Of a stretch of DNA of 64,000 bases, positions 21,511 through 33,800 are shown piece by piece. The number at the start of each line of letters is the position of its first letter. The stretch's first letter is position 1. Source of the DNA: Cloeon dipterum (lineage: Eukaryota; Arthropoda; Insecta; Ephemeroptera; Baetidae); contig NC_088789.1 of assembly GCF_949628265.1 (NCBI RefSeq), positions 11,896,886 to 11,960,885 on the forward strand, written 5' to 3'. The translations under genes were made by a program, and so were the position numbers. Under the pieces are notes generated by a model, which did no database searches, was not told where the DNA came from, and saw only the letters and a list, made by a program, of their open reading frames with translations.

Positions 21511-24500
21511 CTAAAATTTCTTAAACATTTTACCGTAGCTTTCTTTTTCTGTGACAAGGTAATTGGCAATCGCTGCTCTTACTCTATTAATTTCCTTAAT
21601 TATTGCATGATCATTGGGCTGCAGCATTTTAACCTTGCTGAAATCTTCCAAAGCATCTTCATAGTTGTTCAGACCAAAGCTTGCTTGTCCACGCCTGTAG
21701 AGGGCCTTAATATTTTCTGGGTCTTCATTAAGGATCTGAAAAATAATTAACACAATTAGACAATTTGGTGAGTTTGACTGGATGACAACTTTAGACTTGG
21801 AAACTAATTAGAATTACATCCAATTAGCGTATAAAATTGCACGATTGGATGACAAAATCATTGGAATACACGCAAAACCTTTTCAGATTAATAGTTGTTT
21901 GCCAAGTATTCTGATAGCGTTGTTTTCAGCACAGGGAAAAATGGCAATACGTTAACTTAGAAGCTAACTGATAAGGAATTTCATATTTGTTGAACATGAT
22001 AGCTACACAGATCTATCAATTTAGAGGCAAAGTCGTCGTGTCAAGGGAATATTATGTTATGGGAAGTTATGGATCAGTAATTCTGTGTAAAAGATATAAA
22101 AGCACAACTAGGAATGGAGAGAACAGATTTTATAAAATAATGATTATTTACCTCATGGCATATTTGGTGTGCCTGTCTATATTGATTTTTTTTTAATTTG
22201 CAGGCAGCCAAGTTAAGACGGCACGCTGTCCGCATTTCAGAATCAGTCTCATTATTTGGTTTATTGGTCAGCTGAGAATAGCTGGAGAAGAACAGTACTT
22301 TTAGTTTATGGTTGCAATACTAATAATTTACTTACTATTCTAAGTAGCGCAGTGCTTTCCTATATTTCAAGTCTGCTAAGCCATACTGACGTTTGCTATA
22401 GTAATGATTTCCTGAGCTCTTTATCTTGGAAATCACCTCTTCATCACTTAAATGCTGGAAGTTTTCAGTTATAATTCAAATATTAAGCACTGAGGCAATT
22501 TATCGTCTTACCTCTCTAGTTTTCATGTCAAGATCCTCAGGCCAAGGGGTGAATACATCCTCGGTTCCGTCCGCCTCATGAATTCCCCAGTCTTGACCTT
22601 TTAGGATTTCCCCGCAATCCACCACAGAACACCTCTGAAAGTTAATCACGATTACAACGTTGTTTTATCAAAATAACGGGGAATACTCACAACTTGAGGA
22701 ATATCATTATCAGTAGGTACATCTGAAATTTCTTGGACTATCCTCAATCCTTTGAGGACTTTACCAAAGACAACATGGGACTTGTCCAGGTTTGGACAGA
22801 TGCCCAAAGTTATAAAAAACTGAGAGCTATTCGAATTTGGACCAGAGTTAACCATGCTAAGCAGTCCACTGTCATCATGCTGCGTGGGAGCCTTTGTCAG
22901 TGATCATCTTAATAGCAACAGTTACAAATATACCATTAAAGAGAAGTTTTCATCTTCAAACTGCAATCCGTAGATACTCTCCCCTCCACTGCCATCAAAA
23001 TTGATGATATCACCGCCTTGTACTATGTAATTAGGAATCGCTGAAAACCAGAGAAAAAGCTTAGAAATGCATTACTGGAGTTGCAATATTACGATGAGTT
23101 GGCCTGAAATTTATTTTTTTTAAACACACACTTATGGTCGGAATATTGTGTTCCTGTTTAGCTCCAATATTAAACTAACAATAAGCTTTACTTTATTGCT
23201 TTCAGACACTCTGGTGCAGAAAAAAACATTTTTAGCTCTTATATTTACTTCTTGGTACTGTTTCCGAAAACAATAACAATCTTAAATTAGTAAAATAATG
23301 GGGGGTCTTAACATTAAATGATGTTTAGTTATTTAATGATCTTAAAACTATTAGTATAGCTGGCAGTCGGTTGTAGACTTAAATTATGTGGAAAATTTCT
23401 TTTTTATTTAAAAGAAAAAGCTGTAAACAATATTTAGTTTATCTAAATTATGAGATACTCGTACTTTACTAAGGGATGCAACTCAATACAACACAGACCA
23501 TTGGAGAAATCATCAAATGCACCAAAGGCTAGCTGATGAGGATTTAATACTCGGAACGGCTGTCCTAGTCATGGGTGTTTGGCGACCATGAATGTTTTGT
23601 GTTTTTCTGGAACATTTTGGCACTTGCTTAAAATGTTTTTGAGGATTCACTTGACATTTATTTTAATGATTTCTCAAATGATCTGTGTTGCATTGAGTTC
23701 CATCCCTTAGCATAGTACAAGTAACTTATAATTGAGATAAACTGACAAGGGAGTGATAGTTTTTTAGATTATCAATTTTCATTTTTGAATATTTATTTTG
23801 TTGTGATTTCAAAATGTTCTATTAGTTAATGTATTATCGGCATTATCATATCTCACGTGATTCAATTTTGGTCAACCTATTGATCTGATGTTCAAATCCC
23901 CGCTTATTACTATGACTTAGTGTCAAAAAGCTGTCAAAGCTGAACCAGCAGTTCTTAATGTTAAAAGAATATTAAGGTATTGAATGAAGGAAGCATTCTA
24001 AGCAAAGCTAAAATTAAAGAAGCAAATATTTACTGAATTCAGTCATTTAAAAACCAAATTTCATTTTTTTTAAACTACCACTAAAAACTTTTCTTTCGCT
24101 TGATTCTAGTTTGCGTGGGAACGATGCCATTATCCCTGCTGGAAATAGTTTCAAGAATTGGCATTGAACTGGAATATGCAATTAGGAAATCTGAGAACCT
24201 CACAAACTGAGTGTGGAGCATCACATGAAATGAACAATGCCACTCTAATTTGAGTGCAACGCGCACCTTTATGAAAGAGGGTGCCCTTGAAGTGCAGCAG
24301 GTGCCCTTGTTTGCCGATGCCTTTCTCTCCGGTGCATAAGCAACGAAAGTTCTCAGCAGTCTTAGGCGTTTTTTTCTTGAAGAGCTCGATGATGATGCGC
24401 CCCACTGAAAATGCCAGTAAATGAGTCGAAATGCGAAGTATGAGGGGGGAAATTTAGAAAAAACGCTATGAGTCATACCTTTGTCCTCTCCAATTGAGAT

Positions 24501-24542
24501 GTCGAGAAACACGATCGGATTTTCATCGCCACTAGCAGACAT
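21511..24542 (-). CDS. PPID: Cyclophilin-40 peptidyl-prolyl isomerase
   Basis: Eight exons: 24542-24479, 24404-24267, 23040-22934, 22879-22691, 22634-22512, 22454-22336, 22281-22152 and 21735-21511. They give 364 aa (human PPID 370). An N-terminal cyclophilin domain (about 8-172) is followed by a linker and three TPRs. The TPR clamp residues for Hsp90's EEVD are present: K and N in [11 protein letters not shown] in LNLAACKLK, and K and R in KALYRRGQ. It acts as an Hsp90 co-chaperone in steroid-receptor-type complexes. In the isomerase site the catalytic Arg position reads Lys (K67 in [15 protein letters not shown]), and the neighbouring Phe/Met are Tyr/Ile, so catalysis may be weak. Intron 2 is long (1.2 kb) and hosts a fold-back element. 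Confidence 0.93.
23436..23743. mobile_element. Fold-back (MITE-like) element in PPID intron 2
   Basis: Two long arms are imperfect inverse complements: 23436-23516 and 23663-23743, about 81 bp each with about 85-90% identity by eye, around a 146-bp centre. Matching blocks include CTAAGGGATG/CATCCCTTAG and ACAACACAGACC/gATCTGTGTTG. There is no transposase ORF. Exact ends and target-site duplications are not clear to me. It is most simply a non-autonomous terminal-inverted-repeat element, or a fold-back of one. In PPID pre-mRNA it would form a long hairpin. Confidence 0.7.
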
Positions 24543-25425
24543 AACAGGCATCTGTGGACGTCGATTAGTGCAACGATCAACGGAGGCGAAAACCGGACAC
24601 ATTCACATGGGTGCAGTACAGCTGGTACAAGTATTACAACATTGTGCGCGGTCAGCACTACTTATTATCGGACGCTCTCGTGACACTGCAGAGATGCAAC
24701 TGGCAAAAAGTGTTGCGCAGTAGGGGTCGCGGCTGCATCGGCACTATGCGAATGTTGCGAAGTCTCAACACCTCGCCTCTTTTAAGCAAAAGTCCTCTTG
24801 GGGCTCTCGACCGCACCGAGACGGGCTACTTAATATCACTCGGTACGATGCTATTTACGCTCGGTACTCAACACTGCGCGATAACTTTCTTGTTAGGTAG
24901 GTCAAGAATGGCGATGTTGCCACAAGGGGAGTGACGCCCAAGGACTTGGGAAAAAGGATCGCAGCTCAGGCGGAAGACCGCAGTCCGGCGTCATCCGCGG
25001 TGAAACTGCGCAGCTCAAACGCTCAAACGTCGCTACTCGCTTTCGCAGCTTGCCCGGGTCTAATTTCCTCCGACTCGGCAACGTTGCTCGACTACAGCTG
25101 GAGAAGAGCCATCTGTCGAATTGACGTTCAAGCTCTCGAGTGTTCTTAAGATAAACAGGACCGTTCCAAAAGTTTATTCGTCCTTGTTGTTCAAAACAAT
25201 TTTTGAGGCCAGATACATTCACTTGCTGCAGTTGTGGAGAGTTTCCTGGAAGGTTTTACACAAAGGTTGATCTTTTATGGTTGGTAGAAACGTTCGAAAA
25301 GTTTAGTCTCGGGCAGGAACCGAAACAGAGAGCATGTGGAAATTGGGACTGCTTAGGCATTGATTCAGGGTAAGCCAGGTTATGCGACACATTCGTGCAA
25401 AGTATGAATGAAATTCCGTTTGCAG
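24543..25425. promoter_or_regulatory. Divergent intergenic region of PPID and the ZAD zinc-finger gene
   Basis: Start codons face away from each other across 883 bp. The stretch 24,600-25,150 is visibly CpG-rich compared with the flanking AT-rich introns and probably holds both promoters and the zinc-finger gene's 5' UTR. TTTGCAG just before the ATG at 25426 could be a 5' UTR acceptor. Short ORFs here have no family likeness. Confidence 0.5.
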
Positions 25426-28400
25426 ATGGACAGTAAATGCCAACTCTGTTGCAAGAGAAATGGCGAAGTTTGCAGGACAAACTATTTCCAGCAGCTGATC
25501 ACCAAACATTTGAATTTTAATGTGAGAAATTAAGCATGAAACCATTTTAATTTGGGTGGCACCATTCGCACCTAAATTTATGTGCGAATAGGGGCTGTAA
25601 GACACGGCCATGCATCTATCTACATTAGGAGTGGATGTAGGGGCTGGAGGGTTCTCTGATCCTATTCGGATTAAATTTAGGCGCACCTAATTTTGGTGCG
25701 ATTAGTTATAATATTCTTTTTAGGGATTTTTATTAAAAATTTTCATCTTAGTTCGAAGGTGCCTTGTGCATTTGTGAATCTTGTGGCCAATTGCTTAGGC
25801 ATTGGGATGAATTTTCCGCTGATGCTCAAGAAAATCTTTTCCGCCAGACTACTGAGCCCGACTCTTGCCAGGTGAAGATAGTTTGCCTTTAAAAATGTTT
25901 TCTTTTTTATTGTCAATGCTTTTCACATTAGCCTGATTGCTTCGAGGGAAAGTCCTGTGACCAGGAAACGCAGACTGATTTTGAAAGCGATCAACCCACT
26001 GTCCATGATCATTCTTACGCAAAGTAAACAATTTTGATATAGTAATAATACTTGTTTGCTCAGCTCTTAAAATTTTTAGAACTCCGGATCTTTATAATTA
26101 CGTTGAAGACGAATCATGCCAAGTTGACAGCTCTACTCTTGAAGTGCATCATGCTGCGCATGAATATCCCTTCATCAATGACTTCAGCGACAGCTCCTTT
26201 TACGAGAGACCAGATAGTGAAATTAAAATAGTAGAAGTCTGTGCCCTGAAGGATGTGCAGTGGATTGATGATCCTATAGAAAAGGAGGACTTTGAGTATG
26301 GTGTCGAGCCAGAGGTGAAAATCAAGGAAGAGCCGCCAGACCATGATGAATATGAGGAGTCGGAGTGGCCTGATGAATATTATTCACCCCTTATACCAGC
26401 TAACGACCACCATGTGTTCAAGATGGATCACCATCAAATTAAAGATGAGGCTGAAATACATGTGCCAAATTCTCCTACTGACGACTGCAAAATCAAACAA
26501 GAAATAGTTGTAAGTTAATTTGGATTTCTTTTTAATAACAATCTTTGCTTTAGTTCCTTCAACAAATTAATAAGATTGCATTTTAAGTGCGCCAAGTGAT
26601 TTGATATTAATATTGCAAAATCGCCCATAAAACGCGTTTTCTGATAAAGAATTAATGCCTCAAATCTCACATGAACGTTCCAAATCCAAATTTGTAAATA
26701 CACCTGATATTTTTTGCCTTCAAGAGCTGTTTATCAGTTAAGAGGTCTAGTACAATAAATTCGATTTATTCTGCTCGCTTTCCAATAAAATATTATTAAG
26801 ACTCTTGAAGAATTACCGAGAAACGAGTTGAAGGGTAGCAAAAATAGTTCAATGATTCATTTGTTACACTCATGTGGTTTAGCAGAAACAAATGGTCAGC
26901 TTATTTTTAACAATTTAGACTAAATATAAAAATTCGAGTTACTATTTCCCAAAATTTTGAATAATATACTGTTTGTAAATTTTTTCCTATGGTAAGATCT
27001 TATCAAAATATTTTCCAATAAAATTTAATGAAAGCACAAAATAAGTGCGGTTTTTAGTACTAGCCATTCATATAAAAAGAAACTATCGTGTTTACAAAAA
27101 TCTGTTAAAATAAACCACTGCCATTTAATTGTTATTACATATAAAGTAACATTTAAATTTAAGAAAATATTGCAGGCACTGAAACAATGCAAAAAATACT
27201 GTCAAAACAATTAATTTCAATTTAAGAAATGAATAGATAAAAACTCTGAAACTCACAGTCTGAGTGTGCTCTATTTAGAGCACAGAAAATAAACTTTCTC
27301 TGCCCATGGGATTAATCTGTGATTAGAAGTACAGGTTTTGGTTCCTTTTTGCAGAAAGAGGAGGTAAAGGAAGAGCCATTGCCAGCTGCTCCCGCTCCCT
27401 TGCCGCTAGTCCAGCCTGCACCTAAAGTACATTGTTGTCCCATCTGTAGCATTGATTTTCCTTCAAATGATCTCCTCGTCAAGCATTTGCGTTCGCACGA
27501 AAACTTCTTCAAGCCAGCTGTCAACCTCGCGTGCCCAGACTGCAACCAAGAGTTCCTATCTGAACACATCCTCATCGAGCATATCATGGAGTACCATTTT
27601 TACACCAACGAGCGTGGAGAGGTCTCATGCGTCATCTGTGGCCAGCTGCAGAGCAGCGGTGCAGAACTGCGGAAACACATCTTCAACTGTCACTTCAACA
27701 CAAATCCACACCCTACCCACTCAAGTGGCGTGGTTTCTGCTGAGGTTGCCAAGAAGAAAACTGCGTCAGTAGAGGATGAGGTGAAAAAGGTGACCACTTT
27801 CAGCTGCAAGCTCTGCAATGTTAAGCTAGCCTCCAAGGCAAAGCTGCAGCAGCATGTAGATCAGAAGCACAAGGGGAAGAAAATAGTTTTGAAAAGAGCT
27901 AATGAAAAAAATAATGCCGCTGCTCAAGAGCTAACAGTAAGGAAGGAAACGGGACACAAGGGACTCAAGTTGCATTCAGAGAGGAACAATCGTTTTTACT
28001 GCAAGCTCTGTATGAAATCGTTTCCGAACGCCAGAGGCGCTGTTTGTCACATATCCAAGGTGCACAAGCAGCAGTACAATTTGGCCCCAAAGACTGCAGA
28101 GTCTACTATCAAAGGACCATTCCACTGCAAGAAGTGCAAAAAGGTTTTCGTTTACCTGAAGAGGTACAAATCACATGTGTGCGTTGCGCCTGCGAGCCAA
28201 CCTGAGAAAAGTAGGCAGGTTCTCGCGCTCTCCAGCAATTATGTGAAGATGAGCAATGGCCTTTTCAAGTGTAAGATATGCATGAAAAAACTTAATTCGT
28301 ACTCTGGCATGGCAAAGCATCTTCGGAAAAACCACCGTCAAGGCTGCAAATTAGAGGAAGGCAAAAATAATGTCCCAGAGCCCCAAGGATCGCACTCAAG

Positions 28401-29646
28401 GTCGGAAAAACGTACTGACTCTAGGGTGGAGCTCACATGCTCAAGGGAAGTGAGAGCTCTCAAAGAAACCCAGCCGTTCAAATCCTGCGATGAATATTCC
28501 CCTAATCTACCGCCAAGAGATAAGATTTACACGAGGATGAAGCGGAGACAGCAAATGTTTGCTTGCGAGGCTTGCAACCGGCACTTCATGACCAAAAGGC
28601 AACTGCGAATCCACCGGAAGAAGCTGTGTAAGGAGACGCGAGCTTCACTCACACCGATGGCCAGGTACTGCCTGCAGAGACGCGCTCACTTCCTTTGCAA
28701 TGTGTGCTACAAGACTGATTGTGAATTCGAGTTCAAGTCAGAAAGTGAAGTCATTCTCCACCTCGACATCGATCACAACCTGACACTTCAGTCTGTCGTA
28801 GCTGTGCAATTCGTGTGCAAGTTCTGCAATCAATTGTACAAGTACGGTGCCTACCTGAAGACCCACATCAAGCAAAAGCATAAGGATGAGTTGGAGGAGA
28901 GCTTGAAGGTGCCAACAGATTCAAGGAGCGAGAAAGACAAAGTAATTGAAGCTGAGAAGATCGATAAACCAGAAAATGCAGCTGAAAAAGATCAACCAGA
29001 AAAGCCAGAACCTGAAGCTGTGGATGAATCCATTTCACCAGCGCCATTAAAGATGTACAAATGCCTGATTTGTGGGAAATTGCTGCCGCTGCAAATAGCC
29101 CTTCAGAGACATATGAAGATAAAGCATCCTCCTGCTTCAATAATAAAGACTGAGCCTGTAGAAGAAGAGGATAAGCCTGCAGATGACGTTCCTGAACCAC
29201 CTTCTCCTTCTGCCATCACAGTGAATCGAAATGAGTGCGCAGTTTGTGGCAAAGTGTTCAAATTGTCCATTGCCCTCCAGAAGCATATGCTAAACCATTC
29301 AGAAAACCCTCCTTCATCGTCTCTGAAACCAACTGCACCAAGCGAGCCTGCTCCCGTGATTCTCACAATAAAGCAAGAATCTATTCCTTCTGGAAATCCC
29401 CCAGGGTCTGATTCCTTCAAGTGTCAGATATGCAGTAAAGCTTTCGCGGATGGAGAACAACTGGCAGCACACAGCAAAAACCATTTTGTGCCAAGAGTGG
29501 GCGCCGACGAGCAAAAGAAGGGCAGCGAGGGAAGCAAATCAGTCAAAAAAGGCCTTCTTGCTTGTGACCTATGTGATAAGGGACTCTCTTTCTTCTCTCA
29601 GGTAGCGCTTGATCAACATAAACGGAAATACCACAAACCTACGTAA
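25426..29646 (+). CDS. ZAD C2H2 zinc-finger transcription factor
   Basis: Five exons: 25426-25521, 25752-25871, 25932-26023, 26080-26509 and 27355-29646. All phases fit and give 1009 aa. The ZAD domain is split by intron 1: CQLC near residue 5 in exon 1 and CESC near residue 39 in exon 2, with QQLITKHLNF between, the usual ZAD pattern. This domain dimerises and is typical of arthropod zinc-finger proteins. A disordered acidic region follows. Exon 5 carries about 14 C2H2-type fingers between about residue 273 and the C terminus (for example CPICSIDF, CKLCNVKL, CKICMKKL, CAVCGKVF, CDLCDKGL); two are atypical. Several PsiKxE sumoylation motifs (IKEE, IKDE, IKQE, VKEE, IKTE) lie in the linkers. 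Likely a sequence-specific nuclear DNA-binding protein; the target is unknown. AATAAA is at 30093-30098. Confidence 0.9.
25565..25688. repeat. Imperfect inverted repeat in intron 1 of the zinc-finger gene
   Basis: Arms about 25565-25592 and 25661-25688 share, in inverse orientation, the blocks CCTAAATTTA and CGAATAGG. Each arm also has internal symmetry (CGCAC...GTGCG). Probably the remnant of a small inverted-repeat element. Confidence 0.55.
26510..27354. other. Long intron 4 of the zinc-finger gene
   Basis: An 845-bp AT-rich intron between GTAAGT and TTTTTGCAG. I see no gene or strong repeat in it. Confidence 0.6.
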
Positions 29647-30862
29647 TTTAATGTTCCCCATGTCATGTTTGTTTACGAATGCGTTCATCATTTTTTAGCA
29701 AATTGAAAGTTCTCAGCTCCCATCTCCTCAAAAGCACCTTTTTACATCTGACAGGATTGTGTCCTAGATGTGGTGGAAAATGTTATCAATTTTTGGCAGA
29801 AATGCTGCCTGAACATGTTGAAAATCCAGATTTGGGTTATCGCCTTGTCATAGCATTATGTTACTACGACCGGCCACTTGTGCTTACCACCTACACTACT
29901 TGTTGCTTAATTCTATACTCTTTTCAAACTTGAGGTTTAGCCTTGAATTGATTTATATCAAGTTCTTACAAAGCAATTAAGTTTCCAGTGGCATTGTGTA
30001 ACCAGATCATGCATTTTACCAGTTTTATACTATCAAGTAAGGTAAGGTGTGCTGAATTTAATAATTTTTTTGTACTGTAAAGCTGATAATGCAATAAAGA
30101 AAACAATCATTAGCATGTAATTAAAGTCATCTTTTACTTTTTCACAAGCAGCATTAAACAGGAATCTCCAAGATGATAAAATAATAGGCCTATCTATTTT
30201 TCAGGACTTTTTATTAAAAATTCAATAATAAATTTCAAATCCAAATGGTCTAATCAACATACAAATAATCATTTTTCGGATGATGCCTTTTTCAAATTTC
30301 ATCATTGGTTTAAGAATAACATTTACAAATGTAATACAATTAAGAATCATCTCGTTTTAAATATAATACAAGTGGTTTGATTATTTCTTATTAAACTTTT
30401 TTATCAACAACAATCTCGATTAAGTTTTTGAGTCACATGAACCAATCCAACACGTCCATTCACAAATCAGGGGCTTAAATGTTACGTCACCCTGCCATTT
30501 CCTCTTATTAGTCAGTTTTTGGATTTACACAATGAGTTATGGAATGTACACTGATAGTTAGATCGCTATATTTTTTTTAGAGTAATAATATTATCATACA
30601 TTAATGTAAAAAAATCTTGATCACATTTATAAAGGGAGGAATGTTCGTATCATCAATCAATTGATTTTAATGTTAGGCGCACATTTATCTCCACGACGTA
30701 TTTGTGTTTATGAATGATTTCGCTTCTTCTTTTTCCTCGCAGCGAACTCCACTTCTCTTAAATGCTTAAAACGGGGGTAAGGCAGTCAGAGGCCCGTCGA
30801 TTCCCCTCTTATGTTTACTCCTCAGGCTCCTCGTAGGCGAATTCGGGCGGGGGCGGGGGAGG
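29647..30862. other. Convergent 3' UTRs of the zinc-finger and Sidestep-family genes
   Basis: Zinc-finger 3' UTR with AATAAA at 30093-30098, then the 3' UTR of the minus-strand Sidestep-family gene, with a reverse AATAAA at 30215-30210. The two likely cleavage sites are only about 110 bp apart. No coding region found. Confidence 0.5.
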
Positions 30863-33800
30863 TCAGAACCTCGTGGTGGTGACCACGCGGGGCTGGCTGG
30901 AGCCGGAGGTTGAGGCCCTCGGGTCAGAGGAGCCGGCAGCTCCCTCCTGGGTTAAGCACAGGCACCGTGTGTTAGCTTATCATACGCGTAAATCAATAAT
31001 ACTGGCTCATGTGTGACACTCAAGAGAACACTAAACAGCAGCAGGCTTCAAATGTTTATTACAGGTCTACAGCTGACTGGATGTAAAGGGCAGGCGACAT
31101 TCGATTACAGTACACATAAGTAAGAGGGGTGAAAAATAAATCATGGCTGGCACATGCCAAGAGCAGAAATAATCAGTAATAATCTCAATTCATAAAAGGG
31201 GCTGCTCAATCATAAAGGGGGCTGTTTGCATGCGCAAAATCGATGGGTTTAATAATGTATAAGGGTTAAAATGACCATGCTGACTAGGAAAATGTGTGAA
31301 CCCTTTTGAAAGAGTCGTGCGACTTGACTGGATTAATGTTGCATGCAACCTGCCCATCGCTGGTGCTCGGCAGGTTGCATAAGCAAGTGATTTTCAATAT
31401 CAGCGGAATTGGAGAGCAATTCAAACATTTTCCTCTGAAGAAATACACCGCGCGTACAACAAATAACTCTCGGGAATAGCAGGTCGTTAACAAAATACAA
31501 ATATTGGATACATTGACGTTGACTAGAACGCATAATAATGATAACAGAAATGAAAGGTCAAAAACTAATCAACAACATGGTAAGTTCAAAATTGAAAAGG
31601 TTTGATCCACAGCGCATGTGGAGATTTCATGCATACTTTGATCTCTAGCACACTACTATAAAATGGGGTTTCGGATCAAGATGCAGCAGTACAAAAATCC
31701 TTAGCAAAATGCAGCACAATGCGTCTGATTTGATTATCAAGAGAGCGCGCTTATGCTTAGACAGGGCTATACCGTGCTCTCGCGTGGCAGAGTGCCGGCG
31801 ATCAGGGGGGTCTCTACTCCAGCCAGAAGCTCCTCCCGGTCGTCCGCTCTGTTGCTGCTTACCCTGAGGGGTGGTGCCGGAGCGACGAGGATCGGCCGTC
31901 GTCCCAGTGTGTGGTGCATGCCCATGTGGCCGGCCGGGATTTTGCCACTCAGGTCCATGATTTGAGCGTAGACCGTGGGCTCGTGCTGCGCCGGGTGGTG
32001 CGGCCGGCGGCCCAGCGTGTGCGAAGGATACATCATGACGGGGCCGTGCTGCTTTGGAACCGCCAACTCAGCATATGTGATCTCCTCTCCCTGGGAAATG
32101 GTTTAATATGAAGAAAAACAGGAAAAAATGACGAATCTACATTTAACAATATAGCCCTATTTTCTACTCTTTGTTATTATGCTAAGTTTTTGCCTAATTT
32201 CTAAATTAAAGTGATCCCGCGAGAAGGCCAACTAAACCCATCCTGATAGAACGTAGAAATGATTAAAGTAATAGAAGCAACAAGAGTTTTAAACAAATAT
32301 GATGAAATTTTGAAACAAGAAAGCGGTGTCTGTGTATTTTTCTGCAAGTTGCATTCATAAACTCACAGGCAGAGTTGTGTTCATTGTATTATTCATGTTG
32401 ACAGTCTCGTAAGAAGAAGCTGGCTCCATTTGGTTGTTTCTGATGTGCAGGTGGTGTGGCAGTGTGTCATACATGCGAGGAGGAGCATTGTTGAGCACCT
32501 CGAAAGCTTTTTCGTCCGGGTCAAGGTACTCGGAATCTGGAATCAATATGCAGATGAAATTTAAACCGTCATGTAAAGAAAACACATATGCACAAGTCAT
32601 TCGTCTGTCTCCGCTTTTATAGGGCTGTCTGGCTCCCTTTTTATGCAAAAACTTCTTGCGCCGGCAGCAGCAGATAACTTTTTCACCGCACTTTTATTCC
32701 TCTATGAATATTAAATTTGCAGCGCTGTAAAAGCGTTTTACATACCTGTGCTGTGTGGAATAATATCGGGATTTTTCTCATCAGTCGAGTCCACGTCCGT
32801 GTCCTTGCCGAGACTGCTTTTGTCGCTAGGCACGGGGCCGCCCACGCCCCTGGACATGGTGTTAGGTGGCTGTCTGCCGCCGCCGCTACCGCTCGTACCG
32901 ATCCGCTCCTCCATCTCCTTTTCTAGCTCGTCTTCGTCATCGTGACCCCGCAATCGCATCACAACCACGATGATCACGGCCACCAGGAAGAGGGCGGAGA
33001 CTACACCGATCAGGACTCCCAAGATCGGAGTCATTTGAAGGATCGCTGCGGGTGAAGTAGCGGCCGCAACGCAACCAGCTGCTGTATTGCACTCTGAAAT
33101 TTGATCAGAGATCGTTCTGAACTGGGCAAGAAAAATAAAAAAGTTTTATATTTTTACTATCATTGTTTTCAGATGTATTTGTATTTTTTGCAATATTCAA
33201 AATTAGTATATTCCTGCGTTAATTTTTATTACAAGCATAAAAGTCAAACAAATAAGGAGAAAATATGAAAAGGTCAATATTTCCCACTCTCCCTACTCTC
33301 CAACTGTATTTCAATACCTTTGAAAGTTCTGCTAAACTATTAACTGTTACATCTCATTACCAGTAATTACGACACTGTTCATACCTGTCCGTTTTTCGGC
33401 AGCTTTGAGGGTGTATGCGTGCAGCGTGGTTTTGGCGCTCCTCCCCTTGTCATTACTGGCGGAGAGTTCGATTTGGAAACTGACACCAGCTTCAAGGCCG
33501 TTAATCGTGAAAGTTGGCGTGTTTCCGGTAACTTTGGACACCAGGGCGAAGGTGAGTGCATCAAAGACCTCCATTGTAAAAGTCTGCGGCAGGCCACCAT
33601 TGAACCCCTCGGCGCACTCGACGTGCAGCGACTCTGCGGTCTGGTTGACAATGCTGCAGTTGTGCACAGCGTCGGGCTTACCTGGAGCGCAAAATGGGGT
33701 TTTGTTTATTGTTCATGGTCTCTAGATGACTCCGTGAAATTGTTCATTGCGTGGATTAACTTTTTATAATTAAATTAGGTGCTCAACTCATGCGTGTAGA

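Noticed and set aside
23870-23910. GTTCAAATCCCCG as a possible tRNA T-arm
   Set aside because: No matching acceptor stem, D-arm or A box at the proper distance.
25155-25366. Cys-containing open frame upstream of the zinc-finger gene as first ZAD exon
   Set aside because: It has no CxxC at the right place and no Met; the exon 25426-25521 gives a proper ZAD start with matching phase.
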